24,863 nucleotides of DNA from JBLNBN01 sp050260015 (GTDB lineage Bacteria > Bacteroidota > Ignavibacteria > Kapaibacteriales > UBA2268), in the NCBI GenBank assembly GCA_050260015.1, contig JBLNBN010000033.1, forward strand, positions 1-24,863, in the 5' to 3' direction. The notes under the pieces were generated by a model, which saw nothing but the letters and a program-made list of their open reading frames with translations, was not told the origin of the DNA and did no database searches. The stretch's first letter is position 1. Each line of letters starts with the position of its first letter. Shown in pieces: positions 7,618 through 15,233 of the stretch. Made by a program: the position numbers and the translations under genes.

Positions 7618-9549
7618 ATGGCTGATAACCAAATAAGAGGAAAAGTCATCGGAATTGACCTTGGCACGACCAACTCATGCGTGGCCGTAATGGAAGGCTC
7701 CACGCCTACCGTTATAGTAAACGCCGAGGGCAGCCGTACGACGCCTTCGATGCTCGCCTTCGCCAAGAACGGCGAACGACTCGTAGGCCAGGCCGCAAAA
7801 CGTCAGGCGGTTACTAATCCAAGCAATACTATCTATTCAATTAAGCGATTCATGGGACGCCGCCTCGAGGAAGTAAACGAGGAAACGTCGATGGTTCCAT
7901 ACAAAGTTACCCGCAGCGACGACGGGCAATCCGTCCGGGTCGACGTTAGCGGCAAGCAATACTCGCCGCCCGAGATCTCCGCTATGATCCTTCAAAAGAT
8001 GAAGCAGACGGCGGAAGATTATCTCGGGACGAAAGTAACCGACGCGGTAATTACCGTGCCGGCCTACTTCAACGACGCCCAACGCCAGGCGACCAAGGAC
8101 GCAGGCGAGATAGCCGGCCTTAACGTGCGCCGCATTATAAACGAGCCTACGGCGGCCGCGCTCGCATACGGATTGGATAAAAAAGGTCAGAACTTAACCG
8201 TCGCGGTCTACGATCTCGGCGGCGGCACGTTCGATATATCTATTCTTGAAATCGGCGAAGGCGTCTTCGAGGTTAAGTCCACTAACGGCGACACGCACCT
8301 TGGCGGCGACAACTTCGATCAACGTCTTATCGACTTCCTCGCCGACGAATTCAAGAAAAATGAAGGCATCGATCTACGCAAGGACGCCATGGCGCTCCAA
8401 CGCCTGCGCGAAGCCGCCGAAAAAGCTAAGGTCGAGCTCTCGCAAATGCTTCAAACCGACGTCAACCTCCCGTTTATTACGGCAACCGAAGACGGCCCGA
8501 AGCACTTAAATATAAATATTACGCGTTCGAAGTTCGAAAATCTCTGCGCCGACCTCTTCGAGAAGACGCTTGCTCCCTGCGAAAAAGCATTAAAGGACGC
8601 TAAGCTAACGCCTAATCAAATAGACGACGTTATTCTCGTCGGCGGTTCCACCCGCATTCCCAAAGTGCAGGAATTAGTTAAGAACTTCTTCGGCAAGGAG
8701 CCCTCGAAGGGAGTTAACCCGGACGAAGTCGTAGCTATCGGCGCCGCCATCCAGGGCGCGGTGCTCTCCGGCGAAGTTAAGGACGTATTGCTGTTGGACG
8801 TTACGCCTCTTACGCTCGGCATCGAGACGCTCGGCGGCGTTATGACGCAAATGATCCCGGCGAACACTACTATACCGCACCACACCGAGCAGGTGTTCTC
8901 CACGGCGGCGGACAGCCAGACGTCGGTTGAAATTCACGTGCTCCAGGGCGAACGCCAATTTGCGCGCGACAACCGCTCGCTCGGCAAGTTCCACCTGGAC
9001 GGCATCCCCCCGGCTCCGCGCGGCATACCGCAGGTCAAGGTTTCCTTCGATATAGACGCTAACGGCATTTTGCGCGTAACGGCTAAGGACCAGGCGTCGG
9101 GCAAAGAGCAAAACATCCGCATCGAAAGCTCGGGCGGTTTGGCAAAGGACGAGATAGAGAAAATGAAGATGGAGGCCCAGCGGCACGCCGACGAGGACAA
9201 AAAACGCAGGGAAGAGATTGATTTGCGCAACCAGGCCGATCAGCTCGTGTACTCCACGGAGAAGCAGCTTAAGGACCTTGGCGAAAAGATGAATCCCGCG
9301 GGCAAGGCTAAGATCGAAGAGGCTAAGGATAGATTAGCTAAGGCGATTAAAGACAATCCCGCCGATATGCGCCCCGCTATGGACGCGCTCAACCAAGCAT
9401 GGAGCGAGGTTTCCACGGAAATGTACCAGGGCGCGGGCGCCGGACAGGCCCCCGGCGACGGCGCTTCGCAGCAGGGACAAAGCTCGACGAGCGACAAAAA
9501 CGCCGGAGTCGAGGACGCGGACTTTACGGTAGTCGACGACGATAAATAG
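7618..9549 (+). CDS. dnaK: Molecular chaperone DnaK (Hsp70)
   Basis: This 643-residue ATP-driven chaperone binds exposed hydrophobic peptide stretches with DnaJ and GrpE as partners. The nucleotide-binding domain shows GIDLGTTNS (12-20), YDLGGGTFD near 200 and VGGSTRIPKVQ near 343. The substrate-binding domain starts around residue 390 (VLLLDVTPLTLGIE), followed by the helical lid and a Gly/Gln/Ser-rich linker ending in EDADFTVVDDDK, an acidic tail like those of other DnaKs. AAAGGAG sits seven bases before the ATG, the strongest ribosome-binding site near a housekeeping gene here. It stands alone: dnaJ, grpE and hrcA are absent from the window. No CIRCE operator is seen upstream. A strong terminator follows. 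Confidence 0.98.
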   Translation: MADNQIRGKVIGIDLGTTNSCVAVMEGSTPTVIVNAEGSRTTPSMLAFAKNGERLVGQAAKRQAVTNPSNTIYSIKRFMGRRLEEVNEETSMVPYKVTRSDDGQSVRVDVSGKQYSPPEISAMILQKMKQTAEDYLGTKVTDAVITVPAYFNDAQRQATKDAGEIAGLNVRRIINEPTAAALAYGLDKKGQNLTVAVYDLGGGTFDISILEIGEGVFEVKSTNGDTHLGGDNFDQRLIDFLADEFKKNEGIDLRKDAMALQRLREAAEKAKVELSQMLQTDVNLPFITATEDGPKHLNINITRSKFENLCADLFEKTLAPCEKALKDAKLTPNQIDDVILVGGSTRIPKVQELVKNFFGKEPSKGVNPDEVVAIGAAIQGAVLSGEVKDVLLLDVTPLTLGIETLGGVMTQMIPANTTIPHHTEQVFSTAADSQTSVEIHVLQGERQFARDNRSLGKFHLDGIPPAPRGIPQVKVSFDIDANGILRVTAKDQASGKEQNIRIESSGGLAKDEIEKMKMEAQRHADEDKKRREEIDLRNQADQLVYSTEKQLKDLGEKMNPAGKAKIEEAKDRLAKAIKDNPADMRPAMDALNQAWSEVSTEMYQGAGAGQAPGDGASQQGQSSTSDKNAGVEDADFTVVDDDK

Positions 9550-9571
9550 AATAGCATTGCCATGAAAAAGA

Positions 9572-9608
9572 AAATCCCCTCCCTGAGCGATCAGGGAGGG
9601 GATTTTTT
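9572..9608. terminator. Bidirectional terminator between dnaK and the secreted-protein operon
   Basis: A near-perfect stem, AATCCCCTCCCTGA paired with TCAGGGAGGGGATT over GCGA, is flanked by T runs on the plus strand and by TTTTCTTTTT on the minus strand. It can end both dnaK and the convergent operon. Confidence 0.92.
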
Positions 9609-9629
9609 TAACTCATTAGCGAAATCTTG

Positions 9630-10274
9630 TTAATTCTTCGGATAGAAGAAGATAGTAACCGGGTTTCCGCCGTTCGGGAAGTATTGTATGCCGACAAGCT
9701 TTTCGGTGCCGTTTTCGCGCAATTCATTAACCATACTTCCTCTTACCGGGTCGGTGAAGATCTGCCCATGAACGTCCGCGAAGGACCATTCGGCATTGAA
9801 TGGATTGGGAATCTTCGTCTCGGTGAAGAACGAAAGTATTTCGTTGTTGGCATCCTTCTCGATCGATTGATATTCAATACCGATCTCGCCCACGGTCGAG
9901 TCCTGCCATGTAGTAACGATACGCTCAACTTTTATTCCCGAGGGGAGCAGCGTTTCGAGATTGAACTTCATGTCCAGGCGGATAGCTGCGGAAGCAGGAT
10001 CCAATTCGTCTACGGGGCTGATTGCGATTACCGATACACGTTTTTTCATTTCGACGTAGCCGGTTGTGTTGTTGCAGCGTTGGATGTAGTAATGGTCCCA
10101 CTGACCGTCGCCGTCCACGTCAACGTACGATTTCCATTTGTACCATATATCAGGATTATCTTGATTGCAATCACCATAATATGTGGCTGGATCTTTTCTA
10201 TTGGCAAAGGAAGCGCTGCTTGCCGTCACTACGAGTAGCGCCAATAAAACTATAGTCTTAAAATTAAATTTCAT
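9630..10274 (-). CDS. Exported hypothetical protein with one DxDxDG loop
   Basis: This 214-residue protein has a signal peptide at about 1-24 (MKFNFKTIVLLALLVV core, cut after SFA). At 52-60 it has DVDGDGQWD, an EF-hand/dockerin-like calcium loop pattern, followed by HYYIQ. The rest looks beta-rich. It lacks a T9SS tail and a lipobox, so it is probably periplasmic or released. It follows the 10301-11437 gene by 26 bases with a good ribosome-binding site (AAAGGGAG), so the two are likely one operon. The same loop with a following Tyr-rich strand occurs twice in that neighbour, which suggests related domains. I do not recognise a named family. Calcium binding is inferred from the spacing of acidic residues only. 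Confidence 0.8.
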   Translation of the reverse strand: MKFNFKTIVLLALLVVTASSASFANRKDPATYYGDCNQDNPDIWYKWKSYVDVDGDGQWDHYYIQRCNNTTGYVEMKKRVSVIAISPVDELDPASAAIRLDMKFNLETLLPSGIKVERIVTTWQDSTVGEIGIEYQSIEKDANNEILSFFTETKIPNPFNAEWSFADVHGQIFTDPVRGSMVNELRENGTEKLVGIQYFPNGGNPVTIFFYPKN

Positions 10275-10300
10275 TTTACTCCCTTTAATTCGTTTTTTGA

Positions 10301-11437
10301 TTATTTTGAAATTATAAAATTCATTGGAAATGCGATATTATAATTGGCAGTTATCAGGAATTGATAAGCTCCGCTCCGGAGGTTAGAGACGTCGAATCTC
10401 ATTCGGTCCTCGCAGATAATGCCAGTAAAGTAATTCCTGATAAAGATATTGTTTTGATAAAGATCAATTGTGGCTTGCATATTAAGCAGGCCGCCTGTGA
10501 GAATCGTAATATAGTCGGTAGCGGGGTTTGGATATAGGGATAATCCAAATTTCTCTGATATCGATAAGTACGGGTCTGAAAAGTCAGGACATTCAGAATA
10601 AGTCATCTCGTTGTTGGAAAACGCGGATATTTCCAAATATCCAAAGCTCTTCCCGTCGGTTTTGGACGCTAGTGGAATTCTCTGGCCTGTTCTTGAAAAT
10701 TCAATAATACCATTTCCTTCCTGAGTCATTTCGTTCAGAAATCTCTCCCTGATTAATTTTGAATCTATCGAGGAGCGGAAAGTGCCAGTTTTATACAATA
10801 CTCCATTTATAATATAGAAATAAAAGTCATAGGAGCCATCATTATTGACATCGTTGATAACAATATGATGCGTTTCAATCTGTTCAATGGATTTGGCATC
10901 AAACTTTTTAATTAAATGGACTACTTGTATAGGCTTAATATTATTTTTGGGTTGGCTTCTGGCAATTTCATTTTCTTCAACAATACTTCCGCTAACCGTT
11001 AGAAATTCCATCGTATTTTCAAAATCGGCGTCAATAATAAACGAGCCCAGCGTGGTGTTTCTTTTGTACGAGGGGACGCGAATATCGATCTCATCAAGGT
11101 CCTTATTTATATAGGCGGAGATGTTGTTCTTCGCTTCGTTCCTATAAGTGGTCTCGAGAAGCTCGGAGTTCATATAGGAAAAGAATTTTCCTTTATGAAT
11201 CGTCTTGCCGTCCTCCAACCAGTTATACGAATCATATTTGCCGTCCTGGTCTTCATCGACGATCAGCAGGACCAGCTTAACCGTGTGGGAGGAGCTCCAG
11301 AAGAAAAATTTGGAAGTTTTTTCCAGATTTCTCACTATCCTGAGCGGATGGCGGCCAAGGTCGGCGCGGGAAGCTTGCGGAACGAAGCCAAGCAACGCTA
11401 TCCCTAACATTAAAGCGGTAATGAATTTTGCGCGCAT
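10301..11437 (-). CDS. T9SS-sorted secreted protein with two DxDxDG modules
   Basis: This 378-residue protein has a signal peptide at 1-25 (ALMLGIALLGFVPQ core, cut after SRA). Two repeats each hold a calcium-loop-like motif: DEDQDGKYD at 61-69 and DVNNDGSYD at 196-204, each followed by a Tyr/Trp-rich strand and then K-x-G-x-F. The C-terminal 80 residues are a type A T9SS sorting domain: LYPNPATDYI at 301-310, strands, SNLRSGAYQF, and a basic end. Family knowledge says such tails send proteins across the outer membrane, where the tail is removed. It heads an operon with the 214-residue protein. The promoter is about 107 bases upstream, giving a long leader with a stable hairpin. Function is unknown. 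Confidence 0.85.
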   Translation of the reverse strand: MRAKFITALMLGIALLGFVPQASRADLGRHPLRIVRNLEKTSKFFFWSSSHTVKLVLLIVDEDQDGKYDSYNWLEDGKTIHKGKFFSYMNSELLETTYRNEAKNNISAYINKDLDEIDIRVPSYKRNTTLGSFIIDADFENTMEFLTVSGSIVEENEIARSQPKNNIKPIQVVHLIKKFDAKSIEQIETHHIVINDVNNDGSYDFYFYIINGVLYKTGTFRSSIDSKLIRERFLNEMTQEGNGIIEFSRTGQRIPLASKTDGKSFGYLEISAFSNNEMTYSECPDFSDPYLSISEKFGLSLYPNPATDYITILTGGLLNMQATIDLYQNNIFIRNYFTGIICEDRMRFDVSNLRSGAYQFLITANYNIAFPMNFIISK

Positions 11438-11502
11438 ATCTCCTCAGTAAATAAAGTTTAACACTCTTGAATTAAAACTGACGATACCCTATCGAGGCGC
11501 TT

Positions 11503-11534
11503 CTTCCGCCCGGCGATCCGGGTATTTGCGGAAG
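11503..11534 (-). other. Stable hairpin in the 5' leader of the secreted-protein operon
   Basis: The outer stem CTTCCG/CGGAAG encloses the inner stem CCCGG/CCGGG with a four-base loop, with a six-base bulge on one side. It lies between the predicted promoter and the start codon at 11437. No T run follows, so it does not look like a terminator. Confidence 0.5.
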
Positions 11535-11543
11535 TCGTATGAA

Positions 11544-11573
11544 CAAAAATACTTCGAAGTAATTTAGCATGCA
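11544..11573 (-). promoter_or_regulatory. Promoter of the secreted-protein operon
   Basis: On the minus strand TTG, a 20-nt spacer and TATTTTTG (11551-11544) match the Bacteroidota pattern. It predicts a leader of about 100 nt. Confidence 0.6.
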
Positions 11574-11912
11574 AGCAGTTTTATTATATTATTAATAAGT
11601 AATTCTATTAACCCTCCAAATATTAATTATTTAGGCTAGGCTCCACTAATGCCTGACGCTCGATAAGTTTAGAAAAATAAGTTGGATATGAATTTCGCGT
11701 TACATTATTTAAACTTTACACCCATTCAATAATATTACTAAAGATTAATCTAAAAATAAGCGTTTAGGCTACGCTAATCCGGGAATATTCCACCGATATT
11801 TCCAGCAAATCCAGATTTTTAAACTTACTCCGATTTTTTTTCGCGCAAATGTTCATTGCATACGCCAATCTTAGAATTAATAAAGCCCGCCTAATCCCAC
11901 TGCATGCTTGCA

Positions 11913-12827
11913 TCATACTGCCCGGCGCGACCTTATTTTTGCCGTTAGCCGCCTACGGAGCAGCTTTACAGTAATAGATCGGATATCGGACCTTGCTGCG
12001 AGCCGGAAGTACTCGAAGAACTTTTCGTAGTTCTTCGAGGAAAAAGATCCGTTAGCGGCCTCGGCATAAACGCGCGCCATACCGAGCTTGCGGTATCTCG
12101 CAAATTCCGCGGGCAGGAAGTCGTAGCTGAAAGCCGCCTCCATCGCCTTTATCCTATCGGAGTTCATCGTCTCGGTCTTGTAGGAAGCGTTGCCTCCATG
12201 CATTCTATAATATGTTAACGGATCGGGTAAATAGCGGAACTTCATGCCGAGCGCGGCCATGCGCAACCACATTTCGTAATCTCCGCACGTCTTAAATGTC
12301 TCGTTAAACAGGCCCGCACGCTCGAAGTCTTCCTTTTTTACCATTACCGCGCTCGGCATCAGGACGTTTTTGTTTATAAGCTTGTAAAACAGGTTTTCAT
12401 CCCCCAGGGAACGGGCGATTTTTTGCTTGTCCTTCGCTACGTGTAGCCGGCCGTCGCGCAGTATTTTAGCGATTTCGGTAAAGCAGAGAGAAATGCCCGG
12501 CTCGGCCGCGAAGTATTCGACCTGGCGCCGAACTTTATCCGCGTCCCAGTAGTCGTCCTGGTCCAGGAATGCGACGAGCTCGCCCTCCGCCTGGCGAACG
12601 CCTGCGTTGCGCGCGGAGGAGACGTCGCCGTTTTTCTGACGGATAATTTTTTTCCTAAAGTTCCAGCCCTCCGCAATAGAATACGAGCCGTCGATAGAGC
12701 CGTCGTCGACTATGACCGCTTCAATATTTTGGTACGTTTGCCCGGCGACCGAGCTTAGGCATTCCCCCAGGAACTCCTCGCCGTTGTAGACGGGGATTAC
12801 GACGCTGACGAGCGGATTGAAATTCAT
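11913..12827 (-). CDS. Glycosyltransferase family 2 (GT-A)
   Basis: This 304-residue enzyme probably adds a sugar in surface-polysaccharide synthesis; the substrate is unknown. It shows the GT2 layout: SVVIPVYNGEEF (8-19), VDDGS (40-44), SSARNAG (70-76), and DQDD at 89-92 as the metal-binding DxD region. Further on, a segment around YEMWLRMA and the motif YYRMHGGNAS are typical of this family. The frame extends to an ATG at 12920, but a TATTTTTG promoter element at 12866-12873 lies within that extension, and family members begin just before the first strand, so I chose the ATG at 12827. No transmembrane segment is seen. Its neighbours are unrelated, so it is not in a visible polysaccharide cluster. 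Confidence 0.87.
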   Translation of the reverse strand: MNFNPLVSVVIPVYNGEEFLGECLSSVAGQTYQNIEAVIVDDGSIDGSYSIAEGWNFRKKIIRQKNGDVSSARNAGVRQAEGELVAFLDQDDYWDADKVRRQVEYFAAEPGISLCFTEIAKILRDGRLHVAKDKQKIARSLGDENLFYKLINKNVLMPSAVMVKKEDFERAGLFNETFKTCGDYEMWLRMAALGMKFRYLPDPLTYYRMHGGNASYKTETMNSDRIKAMEAAFSYDFLPAEFARYRKLGMARVYAEAANGSFSSKNYEKFFEYFRLAARSDIRSITVKLLRRRLTAKIRSRRAV

Positions 12828-12865
12828 AGCGCTTTTGTTAAAATAGAAATAAAATATCCGACGCG

Positions 12866-12873
12866 CAAAAATA
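12866..12873 (-). promoter_or_regulatory. -7 element of the GT2 gene
   Basis: TATTTTTG on the minus strand, 38 bases upstream of the chosen ATG. No clear TTG partner was seen at the usual spacing. Confidence 0.45.
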
Positions 12874-12962
12874 ACGCTTTTTCCGAAGAGAAGGAAGGCG
12901 CTTCCGCTTACTTTCTTCATCTATATTAAATAACGCGTAAGCGCTTGATAAAATATAGGTAT

Positions 12963-13000
12963 GTCACTCATACGAGCGAAGCGAGGAAGAGTCCATACAG
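12963..13000. repeat. Dispersed-repeat-like segment
   Basis: GTCACTCATACGAGCGAAGC and the following GAGGAAGAGTCCATACAG resemble the 'GTCATTCTGAGCGAAGCGAAGAATCT' style intergenic repeats that I recall from many environmental genomes. Only one copy is in the window, so repetition is not proven here. Confidence 0.4.
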
Positions 13001-13050
13001 TCTTTTATAAGAATAAATGTTAGCATGCATAATCAAATTCAAATATTCTT

Positions 13051-13205
13051 AACCCCGGCGGGGTTACATAACGGTAGCAAATTGCATTCCCGCTTCCCTC
13101 TCCTTTCCGCGGCTTCGGCGCGGGAGTGAGATCGAGATGAAGGAGCGCTTCGCGTTACAAAACTGTGAAGCCTACGGCTTCAAGAGCGCTAATATTTGCT
13201 ACTAT
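13051..13205. repeat. Structured extragenic element bounded by inverted repeats
   Basis: The left end has AACCCCGGCGGGGTT, a near-perfect palindrome, then GTAGCAAAT (13074-13082). The right end has the exact reverse complement ATTTGCTAC (13194-13202). Inside are the perfect hairpin GAAGCC-TAC-GGCTTC (13167-13181), a pair of AGCGCT palindromes around it, and a CCCGC/GCGGG pair. It may be a MITE-like or REP-like element. Only one copy is present. Confidence 0.45.
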
Positions 13206-13258
13206 CCGACAACAACTAAGAAGTCGAAAAAAAAATTAGAAATAAAATGAAAAAACTC

Positions 13259-13289
13259 TTTGTACATTTGCGAAAAGTTCGTAATTTTG
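13259..13289 (+). promoter_or_regulatory. Promoter of the tRNA-Val/tRNA-Leu operon
   Basis: TTTG (13259-13262), a 19-nt spacer and TAATTTTG (13282-13289) match the Bacteroidota consensus exactly. The mature tRNA starts 13 bases later. Confidence 0.85.
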
Positions 13290-13302
13290 TATCTCAAGTT
13301 TT

Positions 13303-13377
13303 GGGTGTGTAGCTCAGCTGGTCTAGAGCATCTGCCTTACAAGCAGAGGGTCGGGGGTTCGACTCCCTCCGCGCCCA
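13303..13377 (+). tRNA. tRNA-Val (anticodon TAC)
   Basis: A full cloverleaf is visible. The acceptor GGGTGTG pairs with CGCGCCC using two G-U pairs. The D arm is AGCTCAGCTGGTCTAGAGC, the anticodon arm TCTGC-CTTACAA-GCAGA has TAC in the loop, and the T arm contains GGTTCGACTCC. The 3' CCA is not encoded. It is 10 bases upstream of tRNA-Leu, in the same transcript. Confidence 0.96.
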
Positions 13378-13387
13378 CGGAAAACGA

Positions 13388-13472
13388 GCAGAAGTGGCGG
13401 AACTGGTAGACGCGCTGGACTCAAAATCCAGTGGCCCTTAAAGCCGTGAGGGTTCGAGTCCCTCCTTCTGTA
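13388..13472 (+). tRNA. tRNA-Leu (anticodon CAA)
   Basis: The acceptor GCAGAAG pairs with CTTCTGT (first pair G-U). The anticodon arm CTGGA-CTCAAAA-TCCAG carries CAA. A long variable arm (GTGGCCCTTAAAGCCGT) marks it as class II, and the T arm is GAGGGTTCGAGTCCCTC. CCA is not encoded. It reads UUG codons. Confidence 0.96.
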
Positions 13473-13504
13473 CAACCAGATTCTCGTCAGACTCAGAAAA
13501 TTAT

Positions 13505-13540
13505 TAAAAAAGCCCGGATCAAACGATTCGGGCTTTTTTT
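13505..13540 (+). terminator. Terminator of the tRNA operon
   Basis: AAAAAAGCCCG pairs with CGGGCTTTTTT over a 12-nt loop, ending in seven T. It lies 33 bases past tRNA-Leu. Confidence 0.9.
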
Positions 13541-13614
13541 GCGCCTACTTACCTGTTTTTCGCTATTCTCGCCAAATAGCCTAAAGTCACGACGCGCTAT
13601 GCCGGAAATTTTTA

Positions 13615-13622
13615 TATTTTTG
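13615..13622 (+). promoter_or_regulatory. -7 element of nadB-corA
   Basis: TATTTTTG lies 26 bases before the nadB ATG. No TTTG is seen at the usual upstream spacing. Confidence 0.5.
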
Positions 13623-13648
13623 TAAAAATTAAAATTAGGCGAATCGAA

Positions 13649-15193
13649 ATGCTGAAAACGGACATACTCGTAATAGGCTCGGGCATAGGGGGCTGCATCG
13701 CCGCCCTTAGCGCGGCCGACTGCGGGAAGAAAGTTACGATCCTGACAAAGACAAAGAGCCTGCTGAGCGGCAATACTCCGTACGCCCAGGGCGGCATTAT
13801 ATACAAGGGCGAAAACGACTCCCCCGAGCAGCTGAAGCGCGACATAATGATCGCCGGCGACGGCCATTGCTGGGAGCAAGCCGTAGATCAGCTCGCAAGG
13901 CTCGGGCCGAAGCTCGTCGAATCGATACTAATTGAAAAATTGGGGGTCGAGTTCGATCGCGACATCGGCGACAGGCTCGACCTGACCGAGGAAGGGGCGC
14001 ATTCGCAGCCGCGCATTATCCACTCCAAGGATAAGACCGGCGAATCCATTCACCTAAAAATAGTCCGCGCCGTAGCCGCAAACCCGAACATCGAGACGCT
14101 CACCGAGACGACGGCTGTCGACTTGCTTACGCTCTCGCATCACTCGACGAATTCATTGGATATATATAAGAAGCCCGCTTGCTTCGGCGCGCTCGTCCTG
14201 GACAATCCTACGGGCAGGATCTATCCCATTTACGCCGAAAAGACGATACTGGCGACCGGCGGGTTGGGCAGGATCTACCTCCACACAACTAACCCGGAGG
14301 AATCGACCGGCGACGGCATCGCGCTCGCCTGGCGCGCCGGCGCCCGCTGCTTTAACTTGCAGTATATACAGTTCCACCCCACTGCGTTTTACAACGAGCA
14401 CGATAGGTTTCTAATTTCCGAATCCATGCGGGGCGAGGGCGGACGACTTATAGACAAGAACGGCGAGGAGTTCATGCCGAGATTCCACGAGCAGGGCTCG
14501 CTCGCGCCGCGCGACATAGTGGCCCGCGCAATTCATACCATAATGCTCGAGCAGGGGCATCCCTGCGTTTACCTGGACATTACCCATAAGGATCCTCAGT
14601 GGCTGCGTTCGCGCTTCCCGACGATATACGAGCGTTGCCTGGAGTACGGCATAGACATTTCCAGCGAGCCGATCCCGGTCGTGCCGGCGGCGCACTACAG
14701 CTGCGGCGGTATTGGCGTCAGCCTTCGCGGGCGCACGTCGCTTCAAAGGCTTTACGCCGTCGGCGAGGTTTCCTGCACGGGCGTTCATGGAGCAAACCGT
14801 TTAGCTTCCACTTCCCTTTTGGAGGCGTTAGTCTGGGGCTTTATCGCCGGCAAGGACGCATGCAAGCGTAAAGAGGACGGGGCCTATTTCCCCGAGACTA
14901 TGCCGTGGGTGGAGGGCGACGAGAACGTCGACCCCGCGCTTATACAGCAGGATTGGCTCTCGATTAAAAATACGATGTGGAATTACGTAGGGCTCGTTCG
15001 AACGAAGCAGCGACTGCACCGCGCGCAAATAAATCTCAGGCATTTGCAGACGGAACTGGAGCAATTCTACAGGCGGGCGAAAATGACCCGCTCCGTCATC
15101 GAGCTACGCAACGGCGTGCAAACGGCTATCGCCGTTACGAACGCCACGGTGGAATCCCCCGTCAGCCGGGGAGCGCATTTTATTTCCGATTAG
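13649..15193 (+). CDS. nadB: L-aspartate oxidase
   Basis: This 514-residue flavoenzyme oxidises L-aspartate to iminoaspartate, which quinolinate synthase NadA uses in NAD synthesis. The FAD Rossmann motif is at 5-20 (DILVIGSGIGGCIAAL). NTPYAQGGI is at 42-50, QFHPTAF with the active-site His at 243, ESMRGEGG at 258-265, APRD with the catalytic Arg at 288, and AAHYSCGGI with His349. The second FAD segment YAVGEVSCTGVHGANRLAS is at 369-387. These residues separate it from fumarate reductase flavoproteins only by overall pattern and length, but the NTPYAQGG and HGANRLAS stretches are typical of NadB. nadA and nadC are not in the window. It has its own -7 element and is followed after 40 bases by corA. 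Confidence 0.95.
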   Translation: MLKTDILVIGSGIGGCIAALSAADCGKKVTILTKTKSLLSGNTPYAQGGIIYKGENDSPEQLKRDIMIAGDGHCWEQAVDQLARLGPKLVESILIEKLGVEFDRDIGDRLDLTEEGAHSQPRIIHSKDKTGESIHLKIVRAVAANPNIETLTETTAVDLLTLSHHSTNSLDIYKKPACFGALVLDNPTGRIYPIYAEKTILATGGLGRIYLHTTNPEESTGDGIALAWRAGARCFNLQYIQFHPTAFYNEHDRFLISESMRGEGGRLIDKNGEEFMPRFHEQGSLAPRDIVARAIHTIMLEQGHPCVYLDITHKDPQWLRSRFPTIYERCLEYGIDISSEPIPVVPAAHYSCGGIGVSLRGRTSLQRLYAVGEVSCTGVHGANRLASTSLLEALVWGFIAGKDACKRKEDGAYFPETMPWVEGDENVDPALIQQDWLSIKNTMWNYVGLVRTKQRLHRAQINLRHLQTELEQFYRRAKMTRSVIELRNGVQTAIAVTNATVESPVSRGAHFISD

Positions 15194-15233
15194 TTATTAG
15201 TTATTTATGTAAACTCTTTTACTGCGAGGCAGT

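Larger units (their letters stand above)
11438..11912. other. Non-coding spacer, 475 bp
   Basis: This AT-rich spacer lies between two minus-strand genes. It holds the promoter (11544-11551) and a structured leader (11503-11534) for the secreted-protein operon. Further right are a perfect palindrome GGAATATTCC (near 11782) and two loosely similar segments beginning TTTAGGCTA (near 11651 and 11763). No convincing ORF, RNA gene or terminator for the GT2 gene was seen. Confidence 0.55.
12921..13302. other. Repeat-rich non-coding spacer, 382 bp
   Basis: This stretch has no supported gene. It contains three blocks: a 'GAGCGAAGCGAGGAAGAGTC' type segment (12963-13000), a GC-rich structured block bounded by inverted repeats (13051-13205), and the promoter of the tRNA operon (13259-13289). 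The GC-rich block stands out against the AT-rich flanks. Confidence 0.6.

Noticed and set aside
8674..9186. 170-codon minus-strand frame within dnaK
   Set aside because: It is a shadow of a highly conserved gene; long antisense frames are common in such codon-biased genes.
11651..11780. Two TTTAGGCTA-beginning segments as a repeat pair
   Set aside because: Similarity is limited to about 9 bases plus scattered matches, within what AT-rich spacer could give by chance.
12828..12920. 31-residue N-terminal extension of the GT2 protein
   Set aside because: A promoter element lies inside it, and GT2 proteins normally begin near the first beta strand. It remains possible if a further promoter exists upstream.
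12921..13302. CRISPR array or decayed gene in the repeat-rich spacer
   Set aside because: There are no regularly spaced direct repeats, and no frame gives a recognisable protein fragment.
13431..13625. Short plus-strand frame beginning inside tRNA-Leu
   Set aside because: It covers the tRNA 3' half and the terminator, and has no ribosome-binding site or recognisable product.
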